Positions 32,561 to 44,178 are shown, counted from the first letter of the stretch. The stretch: DNA of 64,000 nucleotides from Zanthoxylum bungeanum (GCA_019454045.1 SKCR01021353.1:50396-114395); one strand, 5' to 3'. Made by a program: numbers and translations. Notes: generated from the sequence alone by a model not told the origin.

Positions 32561-33757
32561 GAATTAAGTCCTCGTGGGATTGATATTTTTATACTACTTG
32601 AACGATACGTGCGCTTGCGTTATACGTGTGTGTTTACGCCGGTCATCGGGCTGTTTCCAGAGCGATGGCATAATCCGGTGTACCCTGGATCCTCAAGTGG
32701 GTCCACAACTTTCTGATCTTTATGGCTCCCTTCAAACTCTCCAAGGCCTTGAGCGACTCATATCCCCCGACCTCGAGCACCATGTTATGGTACCGCTCAA
32801 TGAAAGCCTTCAGGGGTTCATCGTCCCCCTGTTTCATGAGCCTCAATTCCCCAATTATCTTCTTTGGGACGCAGGCCCCTTTGAAGTGTCAAACAATGAC
32901 TTCCTGAGTTGCGTGAAGCTTCCGATGCTCCCTGGGGCTAGACTTCTGAACCACAGAATGACAGATCCCCCCAAGGTTAGGGGGAATACTTTGCAAACGG
33001 CATCCCCTACTACTCCTTGGACCTCCATCAATAGGACAAAACTCTCAATATGGGATTTTGGATCAGTGTGGCCTTTGTAGGGCGTCATGGACGGCATGTT
33101 GAATCGTCTTGGGAACTTTACCGACCTTATTTCTTCAGTGAGGGGGATTCAGCCTCGTCGTGTCGAGCGTCTCCCGTATCAGTTTTGGGGGTTCACTCCC
33201 CACTTGGCCATTTCTTTTCTTAACCAAGATTTTATATTGCCATTTGTGTTACCGTGCCGCCTCCTGCGGTTTTTTTGCGTCTGTCACCCCAGGCGAGGCG
33301 TTCCTCATGACTTGAGGTTTCCCGTCCAGTTTCACCATACTTCTTGTCTCTCCTTCTGGTGTCACAGGGGCTATCATAGGAAGAATCTGGCGACTGTCTC
33401 CCATCTTCTTCTTCCCACGTATCCTCCTTTTGTAAATCTTTTTCTACCACTACGGACCTCATCCTGTAGGGACCCTTCCTCCTAGGTTCATCATCTTCGC
33501 TCTTATCTGCAACCCTTTTTCCTTCCGTTATTTCGCCTCTCCTCCGACTGGTTCCGGCTTCTAGCCTCTCATTATTCATCTCTTCCATCATCTTCAGTTT
33601 TTCCATCATGGATTTCAAAATGTTTTGATTTTCCTCCTTATTTTTCCTCATATTTTCCTCCATCATCTCCATCCAATCCGCTGTTGAATTCACTGACGAC
33701 CGGTGATTTCCACATTCTGTCATTGTCTTACTACGCGAGCTATTTTTTGTTGGAGTT

Positions 33758-33774
33758 CCCCACAAACGGCGCCA
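33758..33774 (-). promoter_or_regulatory. A2 primer-binding site
   Basis: Minus-strand TGGCGCCGTTTGTGGGG begins two bases inside the 5' LTR. Copy A3 has TGGCGCCGTCTGTGGGG at the same place. Confidence 0.9.
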
Positions 33775-33776
33775 AC

Positions 33777-34500
33777 TGTTGACGGCTGATTTTGGTCTCA
33801 ATGGCAATAAAGGTTTTTTACTCCCGAGACAATCCTCCTCCAACTGTGAATTTATTTTGTTTATGGGAAACCAAAAGTAAATTTGGCAAAAGATAAGTAA
33901 ATTCACCAATCAACAAAGAGATTTAACGTGGTTCGGTGGATCAGATCCAGCCTACATCCACAGGCACAGAACGGACGATGTTTTATTACCGAAATATGTT
34001 TCTCTGATCTGTTTTGCGTTTACAAGTCTAATTCTCTCTTGTTCTCTTCTCAACTCTACCTTACAAGCACATTTTCCCCTCCTATTTATAATAGCAAAGA
34101 AACAATTTTCCTTTTCCCATAAGAATTCTTATTCGAAACTACCTTCACTTCCTTTATCCTATTAGGACACTTACTTATCAACTTTTCCCTATGAAAGTAT
34201 GATAACTTATCTTCTTATCCGTAAAAATAGGATGTTTTATCTTCTGGAGCATATCTCGCCATATTCTTGGTCTTCATGAGGTCGGTCACAATGATCTTTT
34301 GAACTGAGAATGCTGCTATCGATCTGATAATGCCCGACCATCCGGTTTGGAGTGGTCGGTTACTGATCATAAAGTGCTCGGCCCCTTACTGTTGGCTTTT
34401 AGTGGTCGGGTCGGCATTAATGATCTTGACCAAGAAGGGAGTTACCATTTTACCCATGTCGTGCTGCTTAAATACCATAATGCTTAAAAATACATCAACA
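33777..34500 (-). repeat. A2 5' LTR
   Basis: 724 bp, differing by a few percent from 24451-25176 by eye. Minus-strand TATA (tataaata, complement of 34083-34090). Confidence 0.95.
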
Positions 34501-34505
34501 AAGAT

Positions 34506-35024
34506 ATTCGACAAAAGTGGTATGTCCGATAACAAATGCAGATTCATTAAAAACCGTTATTCTTTCAACCTGAAGTGACTTTGGTTTAGTTAGAGCTGAG
34601 ACCTAAGTTTTCTCTCTTTATATAGCTTCGTAAAAAAGCCTAGTGGATGATCTTCCCATTCACAATGATTGTGTCTGTCCAAAATCCATTGATAGTCGGT
34701 TCCATTTGACAATGAAATCGTTCAATTGAAACATGAAAACATGATTAAATTAGTCCTAATTAATCTTGTGGACATAGTGGAAGAATGGAGGAGATTATTG
34801 AATGAGGAGTCAGGAATATACATCATTATCATATGGACTCTCACCATCTAGGTACAACACTCAATCGCTTCGCCTAGCAGGATGACCCTATTCACCCGTC
34901 TAGATAATATTTTCCTTGTTCACTAAGAAATCGACTAATTAAAGTCATGTTTCAATAATCAATATCTCATGTACGGTTCTGAAACAAAGAATTATTTGAA
35001 TCGAATGACGACCGTAACAGAGAC
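34506..35024. other. Unassigned spacer
   Basis: No gene or bounded repeat recognised. ctctctttatatagcttc near 34610 is TATA-like and could belong to an old LTR. Confidence 0.3.
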
Positions 35025-36068
35025 TGGAAATTCATATTCCGTCCTAGGTTTTGACCCTATGCGGAATTATACACAATAATTTAAGATATGTCCTAATTAT
35101 TATTTATATGGATTACACTTAAGTCTATACAATTAGGAAATAAAGCAAATATATCAAAGTAATAAATAATCAACACAATAATCTTGTTGACAAAGTGAAA
35201 ATTTCGTGCGAGTAAAAAACCACTCCGGGTATATAGACTATCCGACAAATTTCCATTATAATGAGAATAACTTACAGTGATATTATACGACATATGGTGA
35301 CAACTTTACCAATTCGAATACCTCTAAACTATAATAATCGAAAAAATTCTCGAGCAACGCACCAAGCGGCATTCTTCAGAACCTCTGAAGTCTTTGAGTG
35401 GATCAACCATGCGAACTTGCAACGCCAGAACTCTCACTGCCAATCTTCTTCCTGAGAACTCTGAAGGCTTAGGAAGTTGGTTTGGGTTATGTTTTTGTGT
35501 TGATGGTTAATCAATTATCAATATCACCAAGAAAAATAAAACAAGGTAATCAAGAACTCTAAATTGAGTTTTTTTACTTGATTAAAGTGGCTAAGTGTTT
35601 GTTTAAATATGTGGGGCAAATATAGGTTTTTCCTTGTGCAAAACTGACTCAAAACGTATCCAAAATAACCCACTTATGTATGGGCATTTGAACACACCCC
35701 AATGTAACTCAAACGTAAAGCTTATGCTTCTGGGCGTTCGAACGCTCAGACGAACGTAACTCGAACGCACGTCGTGGACTGGTTTTGAGGTGCCAACTTA
35801 AAATATTTGTAACTTTCTCATCCCTTAGGAAAATCATGCATTCTTTATATGTATGTGATCGTCTTCGAGTCTACTTTCCAATAAAACTGAATTCATATCA
35901 ATTGGCACTCTAAATCTTCTTAAATGTCTAAAAGAGTGAACATCACTCTGATATCTCTATCTGATGTTGTCCAAATACTTGTCCAATTGCTCTGAGATCT
36001 TTAAGACTCATTACAACTCAATTGAAATTATTTTATTACGGATATTGCCAACAAATATGGAACTAACA
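35025..36068 (-). repeat. D2 3' LTR
   Basis: 1,044 bp, plus-strand edges tggaaattca and ggaactaaca. Next to it lies the complement of the element end (ggtattccgtgataaaac). Contains ggcgttcgaacgctc repeats as in D1. Confidence 0.88.
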
Positions 36069-37393
36069 ATCTTCATATTTGGTATTCCGTGATAAAACAC
36101 TACCTAATACAAAAACTACGATAAAATATCTAAAAAGAAATATACAACAAAGAAAAAGGTATGCCATGACTGGAAGCACACACAAACACGTAATGAGTTA
36201 AAGAAAAATAAATCAAAAAATGACTGAAACAAAACTTCAAGCAAGTACAATGATACCCAGTCAGTATTTAGCTGTTTATGACATAAAATAATACGCAGCA
36301 CTTTAGGTCTTGCTAAATACTACACCCATGCATATGACATAAACACAAAAATATAACAAGCATTTGCGTGAAAAATAAGTGCACAACAAATCAAGGCTTA
36401 AGATCTTATTTTATGAGCGGGACAAAACCAAAGAATTCTCATCTCTTGACACATCAAGTCCACAAAATAAGTGTTCAAACCCAGCACCACTAGGACATGA
36501 AAATAAGCAACATTGGTTGCATGTTATAACATTCTCCCTCTAAATATAATGAGATCATAAAGAACGACTCTTTCCAGTGAAGAGTTTTTCCCTTATCTTT
36601 TGAAAAAAATTATCCTATTGGCTCTTTTGCACGAGACTCATTTAAACTATATTTTTTTTAATTTTTTATTTTACTTTTACAAGGGGATAGCAAGGTCATC
36701 TAGTCAAAGGTCAAATTATTAGGTGATTTAGGTATGATAGAGATTAGACTGCTAGTCCAAAAACTCATACATGCGAGCAAGTCTCGACAAAAAAAATATA
36801 TATGTATGTGAAATGCAAGCACAAGATATACCAAAGGTCTTTATCACACACACTCATGCACATAGAGCATATAGAAAAAATAAAAGCATATTATACATAT
36901 ATAACCATATATCCTACATTCCAGGATCAAATACAACAATTTTTCATGCTCTAGCAAACCATAAAATATTTTTGGTCTTTTTCATTTTCTATTTTTTTGT
37001 ATTATTTTTTTCACAAAAAATAAAAGACACAACATGGTTTGTCAATATCCAATGGTATGTGGAGTTGTATTCCCGAGTGCATATCCCACTACCATCCATT
37101 TGAAATCGGCTATGAAATTTATGTCTGGATTTCCATCCTATATACTAAGGGACATATAACAAAAACAAGACACACAGACACCTATATGCATTGAAAATAA
37201 AAACATGTAGTCGTGTAAAAACATAAAACATATACACGCACACATGCAATGGGGAAAAATGAATGCAACATTTAAAGACAAATACACTGAAGTGCACTCT
37301 CATCATGTCTGCTAGGGTCAAGACATTCGAAAGTTTATGGGAAGTCATCTCGCTTCCTCACCAAATTTTTTTTAGGATTCTCCTTTACTTGAG
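36069..37393 (-). other. D2 internal remnant (3' non-coding region plus gag tail)
   Basis: Reverse counterpart of D1 42370-44178. 37260-37392 matches the end of D1 gag (gtgcactctcatcatg). A sharp switch from gag-like to LTR-like sequence occurs at cttgag|ttacag (37393/37394). No intact coding frame. Confidence 0.75.
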
Positions 37394-38228
37394 TTACAGT
37401 GATGGTATAGGACCTATGGTGACAACTTCACCAACTCAAATAGCTCTAAACTGTAATCACTCGAAGAACTCCCCAAGCCCGCACCAAGCGGTCTTCTTCA
37501 AAACCTCTGAAGTCTCTGAGTGGATCAACCCTGCGAACTCACAATGCCAGAACTCTGACTACGAATCTTCCTCTTTGAGAACTTTGAAGGCTTATGAAAA
37601 TGGGTTAGGGTTGTATTTTTATGTTGATGGTCAATCAAGGATCAATATCACCAAGACAAAGAAGACAAAGTAATCAAGAAAGTCTTCAAGGTGAAAATCA
37701 AAAAACAAGAAACTAAGTGTATGGAGGCTCTTTAAATTCCGTTTCTTTACTTGATTAAAGTGGTTAAGTGCTTTTTTAAATAAGTAAGGTAAAGATAGAC
37801 TTTTCCTTATACAAAACTAGCTCAAAACGCATCCAAAATAACCCACTTACGTACGGGCATTCGAACGCACCTCAAACGCAAAGTTTTTGTCTCCGGGCGT
37901 TCGAACGCTCAGACGAACGCAACTTGAACGCACGTCACAGACTCGTTTTGAGGTATAAATTAAAACCCTTGTAACTTTCTCGTCCTTTGAGCAAATCATG
38001 CGTTATTTTATGTACGCAATCATCTTTGAATCTACTTTCCAATGGAACTAAACTAATCTCAATTGGAGCTCTAAATATTCTGGAATGTCTAAAAGAGTGA
38101 ACATCGCTTTGATATCTCATCTCATATTGTTCAAATACTTGTCCAATTATTCCAAGATCTTCAAAACTCATTATAACTCAATTGAACTTATTTTGTTACG
38201 GACATTGCCAATAAATATGGAACTAAAA
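37394..38228 (-). repeat. D2 5' LTR, truncated
   Basis: 835 bp matching the U3-proximal three quarters of the D1 LTR. The outer terminus reads ggaactaaaa where intact LTRs have ggaactaaca. Confidence 0.8.
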
Positions 38229-38483
38229 AAAGACAAATATAAATCCTCTTTCATCATTAGCTTAACTAGGGCAGAGAATAAGCAGACACACCAACTAAAG
38301 TCTGAGACACACCAACTAGAGTCTGAAGTTGTAGACTAAATAAGGTTAGCCCGTGTCAAGCTTCTTACTTTTTATTTTTTTTCAAATAAGCAGGGTGTTT
38401 CCCCTCATATAGTATTGATAGGCAATCCGTGTAAAATCTTTATAATGCATATATAGATCTGTTATCCGTACCATTCTCTTAAT
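38229..38483. other. Short spacer
   Basis: No gene. Contains a small tandem duplication of acacaccaacta(a/g)agtctgag at about 38285-38330. Confidence 0.4.
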
Positions 38484-38905
38484 TAGACCTGGCCACGATT
38501 CCGGTTCCGAATCAGAACCGAACCGGTTGGAACCGGATGGTTCCGATTCCAACCGATTCCGATTCCAATTCCGGAATCGGAACCGTAAAGGACCGGTTCG
38601 GCTAGGGTTCGACCCCCAACCGAACCGGTTGGAACCGCTGGAACCGAACGGTTCCAACGGGAACCATACAGTTCATGTTGGAACCGTAGGGTTCCTTTAA
38701 TTTAATAATTTTATTTATTTATTAAATTAATCTAAATTATTTAAAATTATTTTCGATTTTTTTATATAATTAAAAAAAAGGTTCGAACCGGAACCGACCG
38801 GTTCGGTGCCGGTTCGGTTACGGTTCCAGTTCCACACTTGTGGAACCGGGAACCGGGAACTGGCCGGTTCGGTTCGGTTCGGTTCCGAACCGCCGGCCAG
38901 GTCTA
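38484..38905. mobile_element. Non-autonomous hAT-like element 3
   Basis: Perfect 11-bp terminal inverted repeats TAGACCTGGCC / GGCCAGGTCTA and perfect 8-bp TSD ctcttaat (38476-38483 and 38906-38913). Dense ggttcc/ggaacc motifs flank an AT-rich core, like 9866-10308. The exact TSD and TIRs suggest a fairly recent insertion. No transposase. Confidence 0.96.
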
Positions 38906-38913
38906 CTCTTAAT

Positions 38914-39486
38914 GATTCTTCTTATGCGTAAAGAACTTTCTGAAAATGGAGTGAAGTTAGGGGCTGAGGAGAGAACAAATTCATTGTGGAAACCTTGATA
39001 CTCTTCCTTACTTAAGCTTAAAAATGTCCCCATTCAAGAGTTGAATCCTCTCTTTTCGTAGAGGACATACATTATGGAGAACAAAATTTTGGTTCTACTA
39101 CTTCCTTTTGTCAAAAATCATATAACAAAAAGAACAAAGAACTTGCTATGTCCTTTCATAAAGAAAAAAGTCATGATCATGATATAATATTTATTAATGG
39201 CTCCTACACTGAGTTTGAGGGGACGTTTTGATATCGTGATCAAAGAAATTAAAATCCAACCCCGCCGTCAGCCATGAGAATTATTAATTAGAACGTTCGG
39301 GGCTCGGGGAACTCCCAAACATTTCGAGCCACTCAGAAAGTCCTCCATTTGCATAGGCCTCAAATTTAATTTCTTTGCAAAACTAAACTGATGTCTACGT
39401 AAATGAATAATGTTAGTAGTAAACTGAAGTTCAAGAATTGATTTTCAGTAAATAGAAAATTTATATTTGGGAGGAAGTTTAATCGT
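38914..39486. other. Unassigned; last part may be LINE
   Basis: No complete gene. The last 50-60 bases (gggaggaagtttaatcgtg) could be part of the LINE endonuclease domain interrupted by D1, because joining across D1 gives RDVLEVKIIVSSYINHDIDV. Evidence upstream of this is weak. Confidence 0.35.
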
Positions 39487-39491
39487 GATGT

Positions 39492-40574
39492 TGTTAGTTC
39501 CATTTTTATTGGCATGTGTCCGTGACAAAACAAGTTCAATTGAGTTGTAATCTTTCTTGAAGATCTTTGTGCAATTGGACTGGTTTCTGGCTGCTGTGCA
39601 TCAGACATACGTTCGTGGTGCGTTCGTTGCAGTGTTCGAACGGTTGGCGTTAGTGTCACGTTCTCTTTTGGGTTCGAACGGGAGCATTCCAGAGAGCAAA
39701 CGTTCGTTGCACGTTCTTGTGGGGTTCGAACGGGAGCATTCCAGAGAGCTCACGTTCGTTGTGCGTTCGATTGGCGTTCGAACGAGTCTTCACAGAAAGG
39801 GCGCGTTCGTGTAGCGTTCTAGTAAGCGTTCGAACGCGACTGCGATCTGAACGCGTTTTTGGCCTGCAAAACCCTAGGTTTTCACCCTACCTATAAATAT
39901 AACACTTAGCCGCCATTCCCCATTAGTTGAAAGAGCTGAAACACTTTTCCCTTGAGCCAAATCTCTCAAAGCTTTCAACTCTCTTTGAATCCACCATTGA
40001 AGACTTCTTCATCTTCTTGTCTTCTTCATTAATGGTGTGATTCCATCTTTGATAAACCTTCAACACAACATAACCCAAAATCCCTAATCCTTTAGAGTTC
40101 TATAGGAGGAGTTTTGGTAGTCGGAGTTCCGGCGTTCAGAGGTGATACAATCTACTCAGAGACTTCAGAGGTTCTGAAGAAAACCGTGGGTCGCGGGCTT
40201 GAGGAGTTGCCTTGAGTTCTTGCAGTATAGAGGTACTTGAGTCGGTGGAGTTGCCACCATAGGTCTTGACCATCGCTGTAAGTTTTTCTCGATATAGTGG
40301 ATTGGGCTGGTAGCCGATACCCGGAGTGGTTTTTTACTCGGAAGAGTTTTCCACTTCGTCACCAAAATTACTTGTGTTGATTTTGTGTGGTTTGATTATA
40401 TTTGCTGCTTTATTATTGTTATTGTTTTTACATTTGCAGCATATTTTATTTATTGGTTATTGTGGTTGCCTGTTAATTGCCTGTTGCAATTCCATAGTAG
40501 CAGTAACAGGACTTGTCCTGCTTATTGTTTGTATTCCGCATAGGGTCAGAACTTAGGATAACCCCGAATTTTCA
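39492..40574 (+). repeat. D1 5' LTR
   Basis: TGTTAGTTCC .. GAATTTTCA. U3 carries five GTTCGAACG-type palindromes at about 39630-39835. TATAAATA at 39892-39899 sets the U3/R boundary near 39925. Confidence 0.96.
39892..39899 (+). promoter_or_regulatory. TATA box of D1 5' LTR
   Basis: TATAAATA, repeated at 44579-44586 in the 3' LTR. A transcript from here would read through PBS and gag. Confidence 0.75.
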
Positions 40575-40576
40575 AT

Positions 40577-40588
40577 TGGTATCAGAGC
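40577..40588 (+). promoter_or_regulatory. D1 primer-binding site
   Basis: TGGTATCAGAGC, two bases after the LTR end, complementary to the 3' end of initiator tRNA-Met, the usual primer of plant copia elements. Confidence 0.97.
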
Positions 40589-40615
40589 CTGAACTCGATC
40601 CTTGACCCATTAGCT

Positions 40616-42425
40616 ATGGAGCGTAGTCAACCCTTAAATTGTCCGCCATTTTTTGATGGCACTGAATATTTGCATTGGAAGGTTCGCATGAGAGCTTTCC
40701 TTAAGTCCTTAGATGAGAGGGTCTGGATGACTGTTGAATACGGGTGGAAACCTCCCGTTGTTACTGTTGATGGGGTCACTTCCCCTAAAGACAAATTGAC
40801 CTGGACCAAGGACGAATTTGATGCTAGCAATAGGAACAGCAAAGCTGTTAATGCCATACATGGTGCTGTCTGTTCTGCTGAGTTTAGGAGAATCTCAATG
40901 TGTGAGATAGCCAAGGATGTTTGGGACATCCTGCAAACTGTGCATGAGGGCACATTGTCTGTTAAAAATAATAGACTCCAGGATTTAGCCACTAGGTTTG
41001 AGGTCGCCAAAATGAAAGATGATGAGACCTTTGATGAATTTTATGCTGAGATTAACGATATCGTTAACTCTAGTTTTAACCTAGGTGAGACTATACCCAC
41101 GAATAGGATAGTTAGAAAATCCTTAGATCTCTCCCTGATACATTCCTACCCAAGATTACTGCCATCGAGGAAAGCAATGATCTCGATAGGCTTGATTTAG
41201 AAGAACTCGTAGGAAAGCTGCAGGTTTATGAGAAAAAGCTTCCTGGTTTTAGAGAGCCAAAAAAGTTTGCGATGAAAATCGCTAAGGAAGTTGTACATGA
41301 TTCGTTTAGTGATGATGATACCATCAAGGATCATGATTTGGCCTTGTTTGCAAAGAAGTTTAAGAAATTTCTTAAACTTAAGAAGAGTGGCCATAGCAGT
41401 AATAGAGATAGGGAGGTTATGCCTAGAGAGAGTAGGCATAGCAGAAAAGAGTCTAGAGAGGATAGGGGTAGTAGATCCCGTGATGTCCAATGCCATGAGT
41501 GTGAAGGCTATGGGCATATTCGACCAGAGTGCCCTACATATCTCAGAGCTAAAGGCAAGAAAGCCATGGCTGCCTCTCCTAGTGATTCAGAAGGTGGTTA
41601 TTCTTCTGATGAGTCTCCTAAAGGCAAGAAAAATTTTATTGCCTTTACTGCTAGTGTGACTGGTGAGAGAGAGATTGTGGTTAATGATGATGATTCAGAA
41701 GTCTCTCTTGATGAGTCTGTAGATGAGGAAAGTCTTCAGGTAGCTTATGTTGAACTGTTTAATGAGAGTTTAGCTATTAAGAAGACTAACATAGAGGTCA
41801 ATAAAAGGCTGAAAGCTGTTGAGCTAGAAAAGAATGAAGCTCAAGCCAAATTTGAGCAAGAGCCTTTTGATGGTAGATGACCTGGAGGAGAGAAATAGAG
41901 GTCTAATTAATAGGGTCCAAATATTAGAAACTGAACTTGAAGATACTAGAACCCAATTGTCTGTATTTTCTAGTGAGAATAAAAATGTGGACCGTATGTT
42001 AGGAATTATTTCTGAGCCTAACTGTGATAAGGCTTCTTCTTCCAAAGCTGTGCCTGTAGCAGCTAAACATGACTTAGGCAAGAAACCTGTTGAGTGTAGT
42101 CATGTTATTCCTCCATTTATTCCTCGTCCTGTGACCCAACCTCGATCTAGAGGTGATGTGGGTAAACCTCGCTCTCGTCTGAGGTTTGTGCCTGTGTGCC
42201 ACCACTGTGGCAAGGCTGGACATATTAGGCCTAAGTGTTTCATATTGCACAAGCAAAAGAGAAGGCCTAAGAGTATGTCTCCTAGATTTGATTCATCAAA
42301 TCTAATGTCTCAAGTTTCTGCACTAACCAAACAAGCTCAATTTTTGAGTGAGAAACTTGCTTTGTTGTCTGGGAACTCTCATGTGGAAGAGGTTTCTAGA
42401 AAAGTTTTGGGGGGAAGCAAGATGA
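40616..42425 (+). pseudogene. gag: D1 copia gag, two frameshifts
   Basis: ATG 40616 is the first ATG after the PBS. The first frame reads MERSQPLNCPPFFDGTEYLH, then FLKSLDERVW and DVWDILQTVHEGT, the UBN2-type gag of plant copia elements. A one-base gain in an A run near 41115 shifts the frame; the next frame continues RSLPDTFLPKITAIEES and LEELVGKLQVYE. The first zinc knuckle is at 41491-41532 (CHECEGYGHIRPEC). An acidic Ser-rich stretch and a coiled-coil-like region (NKRLKAVELEKNEAQ) follow. A second indel near 41862 shifts to LMVDDLEERNRGLINRV. The second knuckle is at 42197-42238 (CHHCGKAGHIRPKC). Two knuckles and a long C-terminal coiled region are typical of SIRE-type gag. Homology fades near 42420, exactly where protease should start. 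Confidence 0.93.
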
Positions 42426-44166
42426 TTTCCCATCTACTTCTGCATGTCCTGATGGATATGATGAGAGTGCACTTCGGTGTAACTCTGCTTGAAAGATGCA
42501 TTTTTATTTTCCCATTGCATGTGTGTGTGCGTGTGTTTTATGTTTTTGCACGTTTCTTTTGTTTTCACAGCATATGGGTGTGTGTGTCTTGTTTTTGTTA
42601 TATGTCCCTTGGTATATAGGATGGAAACCCGGACATAAATTTCATAGCCGATTCCGAATGGACGGTAGTATGATCTGCACCGGGATACAACTCCACGTAC
42701 CATTGGATGTTTTACAAGCTGTTTTGTGTCTTTATATTTTTGTGTGCTTTAAAACTGAAAAAAAAAAAAATTATATATTTTGAAAAAGACCAAAAATATT
42801 TTTATGGCTTGTTAGAGCATGAATAGCATGTGCATGTGATCCTGGTATGTAGGATATATGATTATGCATGTATGATATGCTTTTATTTTTCTTGATGCTC
42901 TATATACATGAGTGTGTGTGATAAAAACCTTTGGTATATCTTGTGCTTGCACTTTCACATACACGTTTTTATTTTGTCAAGGCTTGGTCGCATGTATGAG
43001 TTTTTGGAATGGCAATCTAATCTCTTACATGCTTTGTTTGCTTAATAGTGTGACCTTTGACTAGTTGACCTTGCTATCCCCTTGTAAAAGTAAAAAGAAA
43101 TATATTTAAAAAAAAGAACAATGAGACTCAAGTGCAAAAGAGCCAAAATGGCCAAATTCAAAAGATAAGGGCAAAAACCCTTCACTCGAAAGAGTTATTA
43201 AATATGAGCTCATGATATTTCTGGGGTAAATATTATAGCATGCAACCAATGTTGCTTATTTTCAGGTCCTAGTGGTGCTGGGTTTGAACACCTATTTTGT
43301 GGACTTGGTTTGTTTAGAGATGGATTTCTTTGGCTGTGTCCAGCTCATAAAATAAGGTCTTAAGCCTTGATTCGTTATGCACTTTATTTTTCCACGCAAG
43401 TGCTTTATATGCTTTGGTGTTTATGTCATATGCATAAGTGTTGTATTTAGCCACTTTTAAAATGATGCATATTGTTTCATGTCATAAACAGCTGAATACT
43501 GACTGGGTATCATTGTATCAGCTTGAAATGCTGTTTCAGTCAGTTTTTGACAGGATTTTTATTTATCTCAGTATGTGCCTGTGTGTGCTTCATGTTATTG
43601 CATACCTATTTTTTTTTCTTTCCTGTGCACCTTTCTGAGTTTTGGTTTGCTTCCCGTGTCTTATTTTGCTAACTTTATGTGCCTGTTAGTGAGGGGGAGT
43701 AATTCCTGTTTGTTTATGCTCTTACATGTGTTTTCTCTGTTCTCCTGTTATTTTTCCTGTTTCTTTTATCCTTTGTCATTTCGTGACAAAAAGGGGGAGA
43801 GTAATATATTAAGGGGGAGAGCCTTAATATATAAGAGGGAGCAGTAGAATATCCTTTAGATATCTCCGTTTTAAGGGGAGTTAAGATTAAGGGGGAGAAG
43901 GATTTCTACTTGTACATGTATGAGATTTTTACCTGCTTTATGTTCTATTTGATTATCCCAATGCTTTTCACGGTATATTGTTGTTTGTGGATGTTTCAGG
44001 TAGCAGGTATGTTGCTGCGGTGGCATTAATTTCAAGACTACTTTGTTAGGTGTTAGATCGAGTCCATTTGTAATAAGTCACTGTTTTGATGGTTGACAGT
44101 TGACTATTTTCTTTTTGGTCTATTACCGTAGTCTTTGTATTAGGTAGTGTTTTGTCACGGAATGCC
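42426..44166 (+). other. D1 non-coding 3' region with multiple purine tracts
   Basis: No pol. A 260-residue gag frame runs on into this region, but the tail is hydrophobic Cys/Phe-rich readthrough of gtgtgtgtgt-like sequence. Purine tracts aagggggagag occur near 43792, 43811 and 43892, with related ones nearby. The same region is present, inverted, in D2, so loss of pol predates both copies or both descend from the same defective master. Confidence 0.75.
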
Positions 44167-44178
44167 AAAGGGGGAGAT
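44167..44178 (+). promoter_or_regulatory. D1 polypurine tract
   Basis: aaagggggagat directly before the 3' LTR; the plus-strand priming site for cDNA synthesis. Confidence 0.93.

Larger units (their letters stand above)
30510..32645 (+). mobile_element. Solo LTR of family E (Ty3/gypsy-like, 2.1 kb), nested in A2 gag
   Basis: TG..CA termini (tgatgagtgg / cgccggtca) with perfect TSD tcggg (30505-30509 and 32646-32650). There is no internal coding region. The last 100 bases (aagtcctcgtgggattgata, cgtgcgcttgcg) resemble the 3' end of long LTRs in Tat/Athila/Ogre-type elements, suggesting plus orientation. A single LTR with an intact TSD indicates LTR-LTR recombination after insertion. A 194-residue frame at 30559-31143 is built from promoter-like repeats and is not accepted as a gene. 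Confidence 0.93.
30020..33723 (-). pseudogene. gag: A2 gag, split by solo LTR E
   Basis: The start is ATG 33723 (MTECGNHRSSVNSTADWMEMM). It continues through an Arg/Glu-rich linker, then TEEIRSVKFPRRFNMPSMTPYKG, HIESFVLLMEVQGVVGDAVC and LGGSVILWFRSLAPGSIGSF, a typical Retrotrans_gag domain. Near 32800 come KQGDDEPLKAFIERYHNMV and ALETAR. Removing 30510-32645 and one TSD joins this in frame to KFILLEDEERITRRG. The C-terminal part has PRRRKFKPIPRN and KKSYCRHHNLMGHTTNGC, a CCHC-like element, then DLREQMEDLARNGYL. Stops and shifts occur near 33232 and 32855. It ends at tandem array 3 without protease. Confidence 0.88.
24451..34500 (-). mobile_element. Family A retrotransposon copy A2 (Ty3/gypsy; gag, tandem arrays, opposite-strand gene; no pol)
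   Basis: Complete element with perfect TSD aagat (24446-24450 and 34501-34505). LTRs are 726 and 724 bp. Primer-binding site at 33758-33774 puts the 5' LTR on the right. Leftwards on the minus strand: gag (split by a 2.1-kb solo LTR), then three tandem arrays where pol should be, then a spliced gene on the opposite (plus) strand, then 3' LTR. No protease, RT or integrase motif was found, so it was non-autonomous or lost pol. Tat-lineage elements with extra open reading frames, some antisense, are known; this combination with gag-only status is unusual. Confidence 0.95.
35025..38228 (-). mobile_element. Copia family D copy D2, large deletion derivative
   Basis: Minus-strand relative of D1. 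Order on the minus strand: 5' LTR lacking its 3' end (38228-37394), the last part of gag, the 3' non-coding region (matching 42500-44178 of D1 in reverse), then a full 3' LTR (36068-35025). The deletion removed the LTR end, PBS and most of gag. Outer flanks gagac and aagac are similar, but the right LTR terminus has mutated and the TSD is not certain. Confidence 0.85.

Noticed and set aside
40326..40556. 76-residue hydrophobic frame in the D1 5' LTR (and 44983-45165 in the 3' LTR)
   Set aside because: Lies entirely in LTR R/U5 sequence, is broken by small indels between the LTRs, and has no homologue pattern.
42426..42619. Extension of D1 gag into a hydrophobic Cys/Phe-rich tail, possibly an envelope-like segment
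   Set aside because: It is readthrough of gt-rich non-coding sequence; the same DNA in D2 is not open, and no signal or fusion-type pattern is present.
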